Source: Catonia carolina (Eukaryota; Arthropoda; Insecta; Hemiptera; Achilidae). Taken from it: 64,000 nucleotides of DNA. The DNA is taken from NCBI GenBank assembly GCA_035578175.1, contig JAQMRL010000012.1:22254671-22318670 (forward strand). The letters are read 5' to 3'. Numbering within the stretch: the stretch's first letter is position 1; the number at the start of each line of letters is the position of its first letter. The position numbers were made by a program, and so were the translations under genes. Under the pieces are notes generated by a model. The model saw only the letters and a list, made by a program, of their open reading frames with translations, did no database searches and had not been told where the DNA came from. Shown piece by piece: positions 11,741 to 23,035 of this stretch.

Positions 11741-12400
11741 AAACAAACCCCTGTTATTTATTTTTTGATTTTTGTAAAGCTTTTGACCGTGTCCCGTATG
11801 ATTTGCCCATTAAAAAATTGAGGTGTATGGTATTAGAGGGACATCAGAGGGTCGAATTGCCATCCAATCATTGCAAAGTTAAAACAAAATATACATAAAA
11901 TTTTATACAAGTTAAAAGGGGAGTTCAACGAGTTAGAATTTTAAGACCCTTGCTATTTTTAATTTTTGTTAACGATCTCGCTGAATTTCTTGGCTCCTTC
12001 AATGATATATTATTTGCTGATGATACGATAATATCTTTCGAAGATGAAAACTCTGAACAAGGTTTAAAACTAAAGAAGCTTGAAGTAAGGTTATAGACTG
12101 GATGCAATAAATAATCTAGTTCTCAACTCAGATAAAACTGTGGCCAAATGCTTCACTGGTCGTAAGGAAATAAGTAACCAAAGTAAGGATATCTCCATTA
12201 ATGACAATATATCAAAATCTTTTGTAACAGGTAAGTTACATAATTTTTAGAATTAATATTAGGTAGCAAACTATCCTGGGACAGGTGTATTAAGGAACGT
12301 ATCTGCTATATAATCAAATCCTACTGCTACGCCCTAAAACGCTTAAAAATAAGGTACTTAGCGTACCAATACCTTTGAGTATTTATCATGTTTACAAATT
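11741..12400 (+). pseudogene. Non-LTR reverse transcriptase relic (Jockey/CR1-like)
   Basis: Frames interrupted by several shifts still spell RT motifs in order: FDFCKAFDRVPYDL (motif near 11770), a 'LRPLLFLIFVNDLAEFL' block in place of the usual GVPQGSVLGPLLF stretch (near 11945), FADDT (near 12010), then LSWDRCIKE..YALKRLKIRY (near 12265-12350). This is the palm and thumb of a non-LTR RT without an endonuclease or a start. It belongs to an old LINE insertion inside block C. Confidence 0.7.
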
Positions 12401-13227
12401 CTGATGGATTTGTTTTTAATTTAGTCACACTTAAACTTATTCAAATGTATGTTTAAAAAATCAAATAATGTTCAAATTATTCCGTCATATAATTACTTTT
12501 TATCTGGTTTTTTGTTAAATATAATGATTAAAATTTTTAATGATCAACTATCAAGTTAACTTATGAATATGGACACTGTTTACTATTAAGAATTCGTTTC
12601 TAATCAGTTGGTCCTAGCATATTGTTTGGCTGTCTTGGTCAAGGTTTCACATAGTTTTTCTTGGCCTCTCCAAATGAATGCCTTGTCTGTCTCCTTTTTG
12701 TCTTCTGTGCAATAGTATAACCTTCCAGTTCCTTATCCCAAGCATTTTGACTTGTCAAAAATTATGTACATTATTTTACGTAACAATAAGGTTTATTTAT
12801 TTCATTATTTGTAATATTGATTCCTAGATTGGGTGGTTGGTTGACGATGTAAATAAAGTACTAGAAACCAAAAGAATATCAACAAAAAGTGGCCACCATG
12901 GCTTTTACAACACTAAATAATTTAAAAGAAAACGCAGAGAAAAATATCAGGGTTTGGAAGACTGACTGAAAGTTGTTTAGCCGAAAAATAATCTTGGAAA
13001 TGGCCTGTTAAAGGATAAACTTCAACGTGTACAAAACAGCTGGATACGAGAATTATTAGTGTAATGTATAATTTGTTGAAGATCAAAGATTACCATTACT
13101 TGAGGAACAAGAATAAAAATACAAACTATGACTAAGCCGGACTGCATTTCAAAAGTTGTAGAAATTTTACTGGCCATCGTACTTTTGTATAATTTATAAA
13201 ATCATTTTGATTCAGTCACTAAAACAT
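12401..13227. other. Block C middle, unclassified
   Basis: AT-rich, probably further decayed LINE or intergenic sequence. No coding signature or terminal repeats recognised. Confidence 0.4.
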
Positions 13228-13345
13228 GGAAATATAAACCTAGAGAGAAGCGAGGCTTGGGAAGACCTAAAAAGAGATGAATACTGGAACAGGCCATTGA
13301 GCCTAATCCTAAGCCTAAGCCTAATCATCAGATGATGATGATGAA
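13228..13345 (+). pseudogene. LINE C-terminal fragment (low confidence)
   Basis: A frame containing KPREKRGLGRPKKR resembles the basic G-R-P-R-K-R-W tail of many insect non-LTR elements, followed by simple CCTAAG and GATGAT repeats like a LINE 3' end. A stop falls after KKR. Confidence 0.35.
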
Positions 13346-13492
13346 ATCATTTGAACACCGAAAAGACAATGGGTGAATGGTACTCCATTTGAATATTGAA
13401 CAAATTATGTCGCTTTACAATTACATAATTTTGTCAACTAAGTAAATATTTTAATTGCATTGTCTACTAATTGATCATATTATAGTAATTAC

Positions 13493-14730
13493 AGTCGAAC
13501 CTCCATGATTCGAATCTGATGGAACCGGCTGATTTCGATTTACAGAGGTAAAACATTGAAACAAAAAATGTACTTAAAAATTGCGTTTTAATAAAATTCA
13601 TGTAATTCCATAAAATATTAAATTACAAAAGTCAAAATTATTAATAGACCACCAATTTGATTGAGGAAAGTTTTTTACAAATATTATTTTACTTGTGTTG
13701 TTTAGGTCATCAGCCGAAAGGCTGGTTTGAACTTGTAGAGGTTTTACTAAGTAAAACGAGAAGTGAGGTGGCCTTCCTCACTGAACGGAAAAGTACGCGT
13801 ATCAGCATGCAGGGCCCTTTGCAAAGCACATGTTTTCCCCTCTGTAAATGATACCTTTACTTCATTCACCACAGGGTTTACTTAATACTGTGATTAAGAA
13901 TTAAGGGCATGTTTTGGTATTACAAGCTCTATTAGTACTCAAAAGCAAAAGATTATTCTACTTATAAGAACGATATGAAAAATTATTGAAAAAACGACAT
14001 AAAAAACAGAGTAAAATAAAATCGCGATACGCGTAAACAGTACAACTATACCTACAAACAAAAAGTTAGGTCAGCCTACAGAAAATGAAAAATAAATTGG
14101 GTACCAAAAATTGTAGAAATTTTAACGAGTAAAATATTGCTTAATCTGAATGAATACAGCTACGGTATTTTTTACCCTGTTTGTACGAAAATCATACACC
14201 AAAGAAGGAAAGACTGCATTACTAATTTAGCCTAACTAATTTTTTTTTTTTGCTTTCGTCTGGTTTCCTCTGACTTAAATATTAACTGAATTTTCAATAT
14301 TTCCTGATGCGTATTGAAGCTTTGAACTACGCTTGTTATGCCCTTATTTGGTCGTAAGGTTTTGTGACAATAATGTTTTGTAAGAAGTGTAATTGTTTGT
14401 ATTTCTGCTTGGTTTCTTCTAACTCAAAAGTTAACTGCATTTTCAGTTTTTTATAAAGCTTTTTGTAGTTTTGTACTACGCTTACTGTGTCCTTATTGTC
14501 GTGATTTAACGCATGCTTCATTAAAAATCGTGTACAATGTGTAAATTGGAAATTTTGTAATTATTTTATTAATAATGTATAAAAAAATGTATTGTTACAA
14601 TATATATGACCACGAAACTCTCGAAAATTTTCGAATAGGGAGGTAATTTAATTCATATTAATTACGATTTTTGAAGGGGATAGCATACAAATTCGATTTA
14701 GGGAGGATTTCGAATGAGGAGGTTTGACTG
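13493..14730. mobile_element. Tigger/pogo-like element with TA duplication, C copy 1
   Basis: Left end CAGTCGAACCTCC..GATTCGAA and right end TTCGAATGAGGAGGTTTGACTG are inverted partners, flanked by TA at 13491-13492 and 14731-14732. Tigger/pogo elements begin CAG and duplicate TA. Inside are a SINE-like fragment (13697-13877) and an ~100-bp region duplicated in tandem (about 14250-14350 and 14398-14490), which on the minus strand gives a short lysine-rich helical frame (14336-14521). No intact transposase. Confidence 0.7.
13697..13877 (-). mobile_element. SINE-like fragment in Tigger-like element
   Basis: 3' part of the SINE-like family in reverse orientation: TCATCAGCCGAAAGGCTGG, the B-box-like CTGGTTTGAAC and the paired TTTTACTAAGTAAAA motif, broken off near 13877. 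Confidence 0.6.
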
Positions 14731-15334
14731 TATTTGTAACAATTAGGATATTTTAAATAATTAACTCTAACAAATAAAAAATATACTTTCTTTAATTATT
14801 CTGGTTTTACATTGACTTAAAATAAGTACCTATTTAAAATACATGTCAAAATAATAAACAACAAATAATAAATTATTTTGATGACTGGATTGGATTCCGT
14901 CCGAGAACGAATTGTTTTCATACGATGGTCTTGTGTGGAGAAGTACTAGGGTGAGATGTGAATATCTAACTACAATCATTACAACACGTAGAAGTGGCAA
15001 ATGCTACAGTACACGTGCCGGTACGACATGGCAACATCGTTTACACTGTTGCAGGCTATAAGTCATAATAGCGGGAACGATGCCGGACGCGAAATTGTCG
15101 GTAATTTGTACGAACGCGAAATTGTCGGTAATTCGAAAGGAGTCTGAATTGATAGCACAGTGAATAAAATTCAAAAATGCTCAATTTTCAATATCAGGAC
15201 AAACCAATACCAAAACTCAGGGTGTAAGTGTAACAAATACCCTATATACTCTCATCAAAGTTGAATATACTCTTCAAATAAGCGATGTGCGAAATGCACG
15301 CTTTTTGAAAAGACGCGGAATTGTTAGCGGGATG

Positions 15335-15354
15335 TATATATATATATATATATA
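15335..15354. repeat. (TA)n tract between block C copy 1 and B'
   Basis: Twenty-base TA run; right half of the palindrome centre. Confidence 0.9.
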
Positions 15355-16389
15355 CATTCTTCGACGCTCGATTTCTACATCTTAGCCGTGACTTTTTACC
15401 TCGAAAACTGCATCATTGAGATGCAGTTTGTTTTATGCATCAGATGTAAAAAGAGATGTTCAGTTGTTATAAAAATTATACAAATTGTTATACAGCTTTA
15501 TACACATTTTACGCTATTATCGTTTTTTGACTCATTCACGCGATGTTGCCGGTTTTACACATCTTAAGTCGAGTCGCTGTCATCAGTTCTGTTCAGTTAT
15601 GATCTGTTCGATCTGCACGTGGCTGCACTTCCACAGTACTGCGCGGTTAAATTTCCTGTCTCATCATGTTGAAACGAAGCGATATGTATTTCAAAGCCAT
15701 GGGATTACAAGCCCCAGAGTTGAATACAAACAGCTATATAAAAGGTAAGTTTTAATTTATTATTTTTATATTATAACATTAATTAGACCTATCATTATTA
15801 TTTTAAAATGTCGCATTGCTTGCCTTATTTTTGGATAAGTAAAATTTATATAGCCAAAACTTAACTGAATAGCATACAATCTATGAATATCACATTAATA
15901 TTAAGCATTAACTGTCGATTCACGGAACTGCAATGGAATTACTAGTAGGGCTACGATAGGCGACTAAATGCTTGATGGTTGCCGAAGATAATTCCCACAG
16001 AAATCCGTGGCCCGTTCGTGAAGTAGGCCTATTATCTTTCAGCGCCTTCTACTTTTTTTGTGTAAATTTTGTCAAAAATATGAAACCAAATTATTATAGA
16101 CCAACTATTACTGGTTCCTAAAAAAATTAGAAGCAGCTTCCATTTTCTCCAGCAATAAATTACCGTCACTTGATGTTATTTTTTGTGTAAATAAAAGGTT
16201 ACAAAGGGTTGTAGGTTCCTATTGTTAGACTGAAATATTATCATCTTATTTAGGCCTACCTAATTTATAGTCTAAGCTTGTGGAGAAATACAAAAAAATC
16301 TTAAATAAAATGAATAAGGATTGGTTAGGCCTCTAGGTTTATTTAGAGCTTAAAACAAAAAGTTTTGTTTGATGTATTAAGTTGTAGCC
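15355..16389 (+). repeat. Segment B', right palindrome arm (1,035 bp)
   Basis: Reverse complement of 6671-7705, same length to the base. Reads outward (rightward) from the (TA)n tract: promoter-like stretch, candidate exon, intron-like sequence. Confidence 0.9.
15666..15744 (+). CDS. Candidate captured first coding exon (right copy)
   Basis: ATG followed by 26 codons plus one base ending at AAAAG|GTAAGT. About 150-190 bp upstream are TTATAAAA and TTTATACAC runs, and TCAGTT initiator-like sites at 15585-15600. The two copies point outward from the palindrome centre, one into the A array and one into the A'/D repeats. A search of translated 5' exons of related insects would show whether it is a real gene piece. 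I do not recognise it. Confidence 0.3.
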
Positions 16390-18266
16390 AAAATATACTA
16401 CTAAAATATAATAGAACTGATGTACAGTAAAAAAAATAATTATTTAGGTCTTGCAAGTAAGGCGGCCTACAATGACGGCAACGCGCGTGTGACGTCAAAG
16501 GCAGATATAATATAGGACCAATCAGAGTGTAGTATTTTTAACCAATGAAAAATCTCCAAACCTAACCAATCAGATGTCTTCTTAGGCGTCACTTTGATTG
16601 GTCAATATTGTCCAATCAGAAGGCTCATTATAGTTCACTACGTCATCCGATATCGACCAATGAAAACGTCTTAATCAGTATTACGTCATTTGTCAGTATC
16701 GAGCTTCCTGATTGGTCCGGTACTGTTCCTGCGCGTGACGTCGACTTACATTTTTACATAAATCCACCCATTGTCACCGCCCAGTTAACGATACGGCCGA
16801 ATATTAAACAATAACGTCTACTGAAATGCTATACTTTCCAGAATTAAAACGCCTACCAAAAACATTTTTAAACTTGTTAAGGTCTTCCGAGTACGGAATG
16901 ATTATGGTTAATTGTATGAAACAGCAGTATATTTATACTGCTTTTCACAGTATGAAAAATTAAAATTCTTAAAAAGGAAGCACAAGAATAGATTGCGTTT
17001 ACACATACAAGCTTGCTTAAATTTAAGACATTATTTTCTCGGCTACCATGCAAACACTACTATACGAACGTAACACATTGTGATTTTTTCATTGTATATT
17101 AAAGTTTATTCAAATAAGGACGTCTCTAAAGTTTTTTTTTGTCAAGTAATCGTCAGTAGAATCGCCGGCATTACCAAACTGAAATTTACAATATACTTGA
17201 ACAATACCTAGTAAGAGCAAAATAGAAATTATGCCCTTTTAACGACAATCAGTCACACTAAAAACGGTTAACGATGTGAAAAATTTCTAGGCAATATTTT
17301 TGACATTTCTCCGCGCTTATTCGCAGTTCTTTTCATTATTTTATTTTATGATGCGAAATTTAGTATTGCCTATATGAAACATTAAACTGTTAAATATTTT
17401 TAAATTTCAACTGCTACTTCCACGGCTAAAATAATACTTCTGTTTTCTTCAAGAATGAAGCAATTTTCGACTAAAACATTATAACAACATAAGAAGTACT
17501 GGTGAAATAAACACTTTTAGACCTTCTTCATATGACAGTAGATTTTTATACCGTTAGACCTTGCAGTGTGAATATATTAAAGACGCATTTGCAAGGTGCG
17601 AAGTGAAAATTTTTTAGAAGGCCTGCTTTGCTCATCAAATGACTTTTCTACTGAAACATACGGTTACAAACCAAAAAATGTAACCCAATTAACTTTTCAG
17701 TTTATTTCAGATAACTTGTAAATGTTTGAACTAACTTCTACCCTAATGATCTAAAAACTCAAATTAATTGTGCCGAGTATTTAACATCTCATTATTTACC
17801 TAATTTTAAGTAATTTAAAAAATCAGATTTGTAAGAAAGGATGTTATCAAAGTCGTTATGAAAGAACGTACAAATTTAATCTTACTTATCTTACAAAAAA
17901 TATAATCTGATAAGAGTTTATTAAATTTAATGTTCAAACCAACATCTTCCTTAAATAACATAAGCGTAGTACATAAAAACGCACGGTTTTATTTATAAGA
18001 ATTATTAAAATTTTTGTGCTTGAATTTTGACTATAGCAATAATAAACAGAGAGCAATGCTCAACGATTTTTCTAACGTTTCTTAAGGAGGAATGAATTGC
18101 TGATTGGAGTTTTACACTATTTTCGCAGAACGTGTATATTTTTATTATACGTTTTGAGTTAACGAACAGTTCCTAAATGAACAAGAAAATAATCATCAGA
18201 GAGCGTTACTCAACGAATTTTTATTTCTTTCACACTATTTGTGCCTTTCACAAATCCGAAAATATA
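16390..18266 (-). repeat. Family A unit, inverted (A')
   Basis: One whole A unit in reverse orientation. It matches A unit 4/3 closely near B' and becomes more diverged toward 18266 (for example around 17990-18200), so only the inner part of the palindrome is recent or gene-converted. Confidence 0.9.
16480..16743. promoter_or_regulatory. CCAAT/CRE motif cluster, inverted A unit
   Basis: Reverse complement of 6317-6581. It lies about 740-1,000 bp downstream of the candidate exon at 15666-15744, i.e. in its would-be intron. Confidence 0.6.
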
Positions 18267-18404
18267 GACTAGGCCTACTACATATTTGGTAAGTGATATT
18301 TACCTAGAAACTATATAACTCATTAAAAGGTACCTTCATAATATGTTCTGCCCTACCGTTAACTGGAAGTTGTCATTGGGTGTGGACTTTATATTACAAT
18401 CATA

Positions 18405-18672
18405 CTCAAAGTGACGCCCAGAATCAGTACGGACCAATCAGAAAGCAGCATATCCTGACGAATGACGTAACGCTCAAGACACTTTGTCATTGGTTGACAT
18501 CGGTGTGACGTAGTACAGTAATAAAAAACTCTCTGATTGGACAATATTAACCAATCAAAATGACGCAAAAGAAGACTTGTGATTGGTTAAAACTGGGCTT
18601 TCTTATTGGCCGAAAATACGAGCCTCTGATTGGGCAATTATTACCTGAGCCGTTGACGTCACATGCGCATCA
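18405..18672. promoter_or_regulatory. CCAAT/CRE motif cluster, D unit 1
   Basis: About seven CCAAT/ATTGG boxes and five TGACG sites ending in TTGACGTCACATGCGC. Motif order and spacing parallel the A units while the sequence between motifs has diverged, which hints that the motifs are under constraint. Confidence 0.6.
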
Positions 18673-19279
18673 CAATCAAATTGGCCCGACTTACTCACGC
18701 AACCCTAATAGAACGTTTGTTGAATACCAGTTATAATACGTATATTTTTGTTTCTCTTAAACACAATAAAAGCGTAGGTCAAAAATGATTTGTCAAGTAA
18801 CGTCTTCTCAAGTCTATTTTTCGTTGATTTAGGATCTGTTAGTTAACGGGAAATTTATAAGCAGTATTTATATCTTCTACACAGGCAGTGTAAAACTATA
18901 ACCTTTAACACCTGATTCGTACAGATGAGATAAATAAAAAATAATTCGGCGACTGTATTCGCTTAATTGTCGTAGCGAAAGTATAAGGAGAAAAATTACG
19001 ATCCCGATAGCTGTGATTTTATAGAATTTTAGGCCTGTAATCAGTGTTTATGTAGGCAGCTTGTTCGAATATTACAATTTTATAAGCATTATCAGATGCG
19101 ACTTTTTAACGTTCCGAAACCGAACAATTCATGAGTTCTCTTAAGCAAGGTAGATTAATAACATTACTTATTTTCAATCCAATTTGTCAGTAAACTAAAA
19201 TGCAGGCTGTTGAAATTGTTGTGCAATGAAAGTTGTTTTTTAGGTAAGCAGCGGACAAGGTGGTTTGAACCTCTAAAAT

Positions 19280-19690
19280 CTTTTCTGAGTGAGATGAGTT
19301 GAGTTGGTTTACATGGTCTTCTTACAGCGTTTATAATTATACTTATCAGGATGCGAGTCCTTCGGAAAATCATGTACTTTCGACTCTCCGAATGACACCG
19401 GTATTTCATTATCAACAGGGTTTGATTGTAAAATGAAATTCATGAATCTCAGATGAGATAACTCCGACTAGTGTCATATATACCTCTACCTCTTCTGTTC
19501 TTACGTGGTTTAGTCATATAATTGGCTGACTCTGTGATAACAATGAATACATATTTACGGTCAGGAACTAGCAAATTACGTGCAAAAAATGTTTAACACT
19601 CTACCTTTTCATTAAAGCCACAATAAATTTCATCCATCTTAAAATACAGGAACTAATGAAATAAGAGTAAAGCCAGAAAACCTTTTTCGA
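19280..19690 (-). repeat. ~415-bp flank repeat, left of LINE (D1)
   Basis: Directly repeated at 20757-21175 on the other side of the reverse-transcriptase insertion, with about 10% differences. The content is mostly SINE-like family sequence in reverse orientation. It is far longer than a usual LINE target-site duplication. Confidence 0.75.
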
Positions 19691-19706
19691 AATTTTTTTT
19701 TTGTCA

Positions 19707-20759
19707 TCAGTCTCTCGACTGGTTTGATGCAGTTCTCCAACCTGTTCTATCTTGCGCAAGTCGTTTCATATCTACATACCTGTAACACCCTACATCTTTT
19801 GTAATTTGCTTTATATATTCTAATCTTTGCCTCCCTCTACAATGTACTCCCTCAATGTTACCCTCCATTATTGATAGCCCAATACCTAGATGTCTTAGGA
19901 TATGCCCCACTAGCCTATCCCTTCTTTTGGTAAGATGCTTCCATATACTTCTTTTTTCATCCACTCGCCTAAGAACCTCTAAATTACTTATTTTGTCCAC
20001 CCACCTAATCTTTAACATTTTCCTATAACACCACATTTCAAAAGCTTCTATCCTCTTCCGTTCTACAGCCCCTATCACCCACGTTTCACTTCCGTATAAT
20101 GCTACACTCCAAACATAATGTTTTAAGAAATTTTTCCTAATCTGTAAATCAATGTTTGTAGTCAGTAAGCTGTTTTTCATTTCAAAGGCTTTTCTAGCTT
20201 GAGCAATTCTACTCTTGATATCACTCGTGCTTCTACCATCCTTTGTTATTTTACTCCCTAGATAGCAGAATTCCCCAACTTCCTGTATGTTTTCGTTGCC
20301 TACTTTTAAATTTCCCATCTCTTCTAAACCACTCTTGCTGCTGCACAACACTTTCGTTTTGTTCTTATTAATTTTCATGAAGTAATCCTTCCTCAAGATC
20401 TCATCCATTCCATTTAAGGCATCCTCTAGTTCATTCTTTGCCTCGGCTAATACTACTATATCATCGGCGAATCTCATCATTTTTATTGTTTCTCCTTGAA
20501 TTTTTATTCCTACGTCAAATTTCTCCTTCACTTCATTTATAGTCTCTTCTATATACAAGTTAAAAAGTAGTGGTGACAAAGAACAACCTTGTCGTACACC
20601 TTTTCTTACAGCAGCCTCTTTTTCGTACCCCTCGATTCTCAAAACAGCCGTTTGATTCTTATACAGACTGTAGATAACTTTCCTTTCTTTGTATTTAATT
20701 CCTAGCCTTTTCAATGTTTTAAACATTTTACTCCAGTCCAGATTGTCAAATGCTTTCTT
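19707..20759 (-). CDS. 5'-truncated LINE reverse transcriptase, D1
   Basis: Uninterrupted frame of about 350 codons, 339 from the first ATG. It opens with KKAFDNLDWSK (start of the RT palm), then RQGCSLSPLLFNLYIEE, RFADDIVVLAE (the catalytic FADD box), a thumb region, and a C-terminal Cys/His-rich 'GSETWV..R..FEMWCYRKML..W' stretch common in insect non-LTR elements. A run of nine A's follows the stop (complement, about 19688-19700), marking the true 3' end. The N-terminal RT part and the endonuclease are missing, so it cannot mobilise itself. The clean frame suggests recent insertion. Clade not assigned with confidence (RTE/CR1-like). Confidence 0.8.
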   Translation of the reverse strand, partial: KKAFDNLDWSKMFKTLKRLGIKYKERKVIYSLYKNQTAVLRIEGYEKEAAVRKGVRQGCSLSPLLFNLYIEETINEVKEKFDVGIKIQGETIKMMRFADDIVVLAEAKNELEDALNGMDEILRKDYFMKINKNKTKVLCSSKSGLEEMGNLKVGNENIQEVGEFCYLGSKITKDGRSTSDIKSRIAQARKAFEMKNSLLTTNIDLQIRKNFLKHYVWSVALYGSETWVIGAVERKRIEAFEMWCYRKMLKIRWVDKISNLEVLRRVDEKRSIWKHLTKRRDRLVGHILRHLGIGLSIMEGNIEGVHCRGRQRLEYIKQITKDVGCYRYVDMKRLAQDRTGWRTASNQSRD

Positions 20760-21175
20760 TTCTGAGTGAGATGAGTTGAGTTGGTTTACATGGTCTTCTC
20801 ACAGCATTTATAATTATACTTATAAGAATGCCGGTCCTTCGTAAAATCATGTTCTTTCGACTCTCCGAATGACACCTGTATTTCATTATCAAAACGGTTT
20901 GATTGTAAAATGAAATTCATGAATCTCAGATAATATTACCCTGACTAGTGTCATTTATACCTCTACCTCTTCTGTTCTTACGTGCTTTAGTCATATAATT
21001 GGCTGACCCTGTGATAAAAATGAATACATTTATTTCCTGCAGAAACTAGCAAATTACGTTCCAAAAATTTTTAACACTCTACCTTTTCATTATGGCCACA
21101 AAAAATTTCATCCACCTTAAAATACAGGAACTAATGAAATCAGAGTAAAGCCAGAAAACATTTCTCGAAATCACA
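20757..21175 (-). repeat. ~415-bp flank repeat, right of LINE (D1)
   Basis: Second copy of 19280-19690; the LINE 5' truncation point lies exactly at its edge, sharing the bases CTTTTCTGAG. Confidence 0.75.
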
Positions 21176-21730
21176 TTGGCCATTATATTATCATTTAGTC
21201 AAACCGTTGATTATTATTTTTCGACTAATGCTCGTTGGTAGAGCAAAATAGTTTTCTTGTTATAAAACGGATTAATGAGGTATATTTTCTTACCCGGTAG
21301 GATATTGACTTTGTTTCGTCTCAAAAAATTTTGAATTAGATTTTTCAACTGCCTTCTACGTATCGTAATATTTATTTACAGTTGTACAAAGTCATTCCCT
21401 TAAAAATATGATACATTACTGGCCAAAAATTAGGTTACAAAAATCGAACAACTAGGAAAAATAGATAACCTTCTTTTGTTTTTTTTCTTTGTGTCGGTAT
21501 CGAATGAACACTCGTGATTTTTTAAAAAACCGTGTTAACATTTAGCAGCAACAGAAACCAATTTTTAATTTCCTTAAGAACTCGAAAGATCTCTACAATG
21601 GGGTACTTCATATTTCGTAAGTGATATTTACCAAGAAACTATAAATCTCATTAAAAGGTACCTTCATATGTTCTGCCCTACCGTTAACTAGAAGTTGTCA
21701 TTGGGTGTGGACTTCATATTACAATCACAC

Positions 21731-21997
21731 TCGACGTGACGCCTAGAATCAGTACGGACCAATCAGAAAGCAGCATATCCAAACGAATGACGTAACGCTC
21801 AAGACACTTTGTCATTGGTTGACATCGGTGTGACGTTGTACAGTAATATAAACTCTCTGATTGGACAATATTAACCAATCAAAATGACGCAAAAGAAGAC
21901 TTGTGATTGGTTAAAACTGGGCTTTCTTATTGGCCGAAAATACGAGACTCTGATTGGGCAATTATTACCTGAGCCGTTGACGTCACATGCGCATCAC
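21731..21997. promoter_or_regulatory. CCAAT/CRE motif cluster, D unit 2
   Basis: As in D unit 1, with one extra CRE-like CGACGTGACG at its left end (about 21731). Confidence 0.6.
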
Positions 21998-23035
21998 AAT
22001 CAAATTGGCCCGACTTACTCACGCAACCCTAATAGAACGTTTGTTGAATACCAGTTATATTTTGATACGTATATTTTTGTTTCTCTTAAACACAATAAAA
22101 GCGTAGGTCAAAAATGATTTGTCAAGTAACGTCTTCTCAAGTCTATTTTTCGTTGATTTAGGATCTGTTAGTTAACGGGAAATTTATAAGCAGTATTTAT
22201 ATCTTCTACACAGGCAGTGTAAAACTATAACCTTTAACACCTGATTCGTACAGATGAGATAAATAAAAAATAATTCGGCGACTGTATTCGCTTAATTGTC
22301 GTAGCGAAAGTATAAGGAGAAAAATTACGATCCCGATAGCTGTGATTTTATAGAATTTTAGGCCTGTAATCAGTGTTTATGTAGGCAGCTTGTTCGAATA
22401 TTACAATTTTATAAGCATTATCAGATGCGACTTTTTAACGTTCCGAAACCGAACAATTCATGAGTTCTCTTAAGCAAGGTAGATTAATAACATTACTTAT
22501 TTTCAATCCAATTTGTCAGTAAACTAAAATGCAGGCTGTTGAAATTGTTGTGCAATGAAAGTTGTTTTTTAGGTAAGCAGCGGACAAGGTGGTTTGAACC
22601 TCTAAAATCTTTTCTGAGTGAGATGAGTTGAGTTGGTTTACATGGTCTTCTTACAGCGTTTATAATTATACTTATCAGGATGCGAGTCCTTCGGAAAATC
22701 ATGTACTTTCGACTCTCCGAATGACACCGGTATTTCATTATCAACAGGGTTTGATTGTAAAATGAAATTCATGAATCTCAGATGAGATAACTCCGACTAG
22801 TGTCATATATACCTCTACCTCTTCTGTTCTTACGTGGTTTAGTCATATAATTGGCTGACTCTGTGATAACAATGAATACATATTTACGGTCAGGAACTAG
22901 CAAATTACGTGCAAAAAATGTTTAACACTCTACCTTTTCATTAAAGCCACAATAAATTTCATCCATCTTAAAATACAGGAACTAATGAAATAAGAGTAAA
23001 GCCAGAAAACCTTTTTCGAAATTTTTTTTTTGTCA

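Larger units (their letters stand above)
8434..15334. mobile_element. Block C, copy 1 (6.9 kb, unclassified)
   Basis: Near-identical (roughly 99%) to 27126-34029, with both copies starting GTACTACTATC and ending AGCGGGATG inside (TA)n tracts although their outer flanks differ. A 13-bp motif close to GGACGCGAAATTG occurs in reverse orientation near the left end (8444, 8495, 8829) and forward near the right end (15085, 15112, 15311), as subterminal transposase-binding repeats would. No intact transposase is present. The interior is a mosaic of older repeats listed separately. It may be a large non-autonomous DNA element with (TA)n target preference, or a segment moved by recombination between TA tracts. 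Confidence 0.5.
18276..21603 (+). repeat. Family D long repeat, unit 1 (3,328 bp)
   Basis: First of a direct array with later units at 21604 and 24933. The order is CCAAT/CRE cluster, AT-rich part (including GTTGATTTAGGA.CTG and TAGTTAAC phrases shared with family A), SINE-like relic, LINE insertion, duplicated SINE-like relic, unique tail. D is therefore an A-type unit that has diverged and gained a LINE. It is in the same orientation as the left A array and opposite to A'. Confidence 0.85.

Noticed and set aside
13300..13335. Telomere-like CCTAAG repeats
   Set aside because: Only three irregular units next to GATGAT repeats at a LINE tail; insect telomeres use TTAGG and longer runs.
254..16814. 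A 68-residue open frame repeated in every A unit
   Set aside because: It lies over the CCAAT/CRE cluster, has no recognisable domain, is not preserved in D units, and is repeated only because the DNA is.
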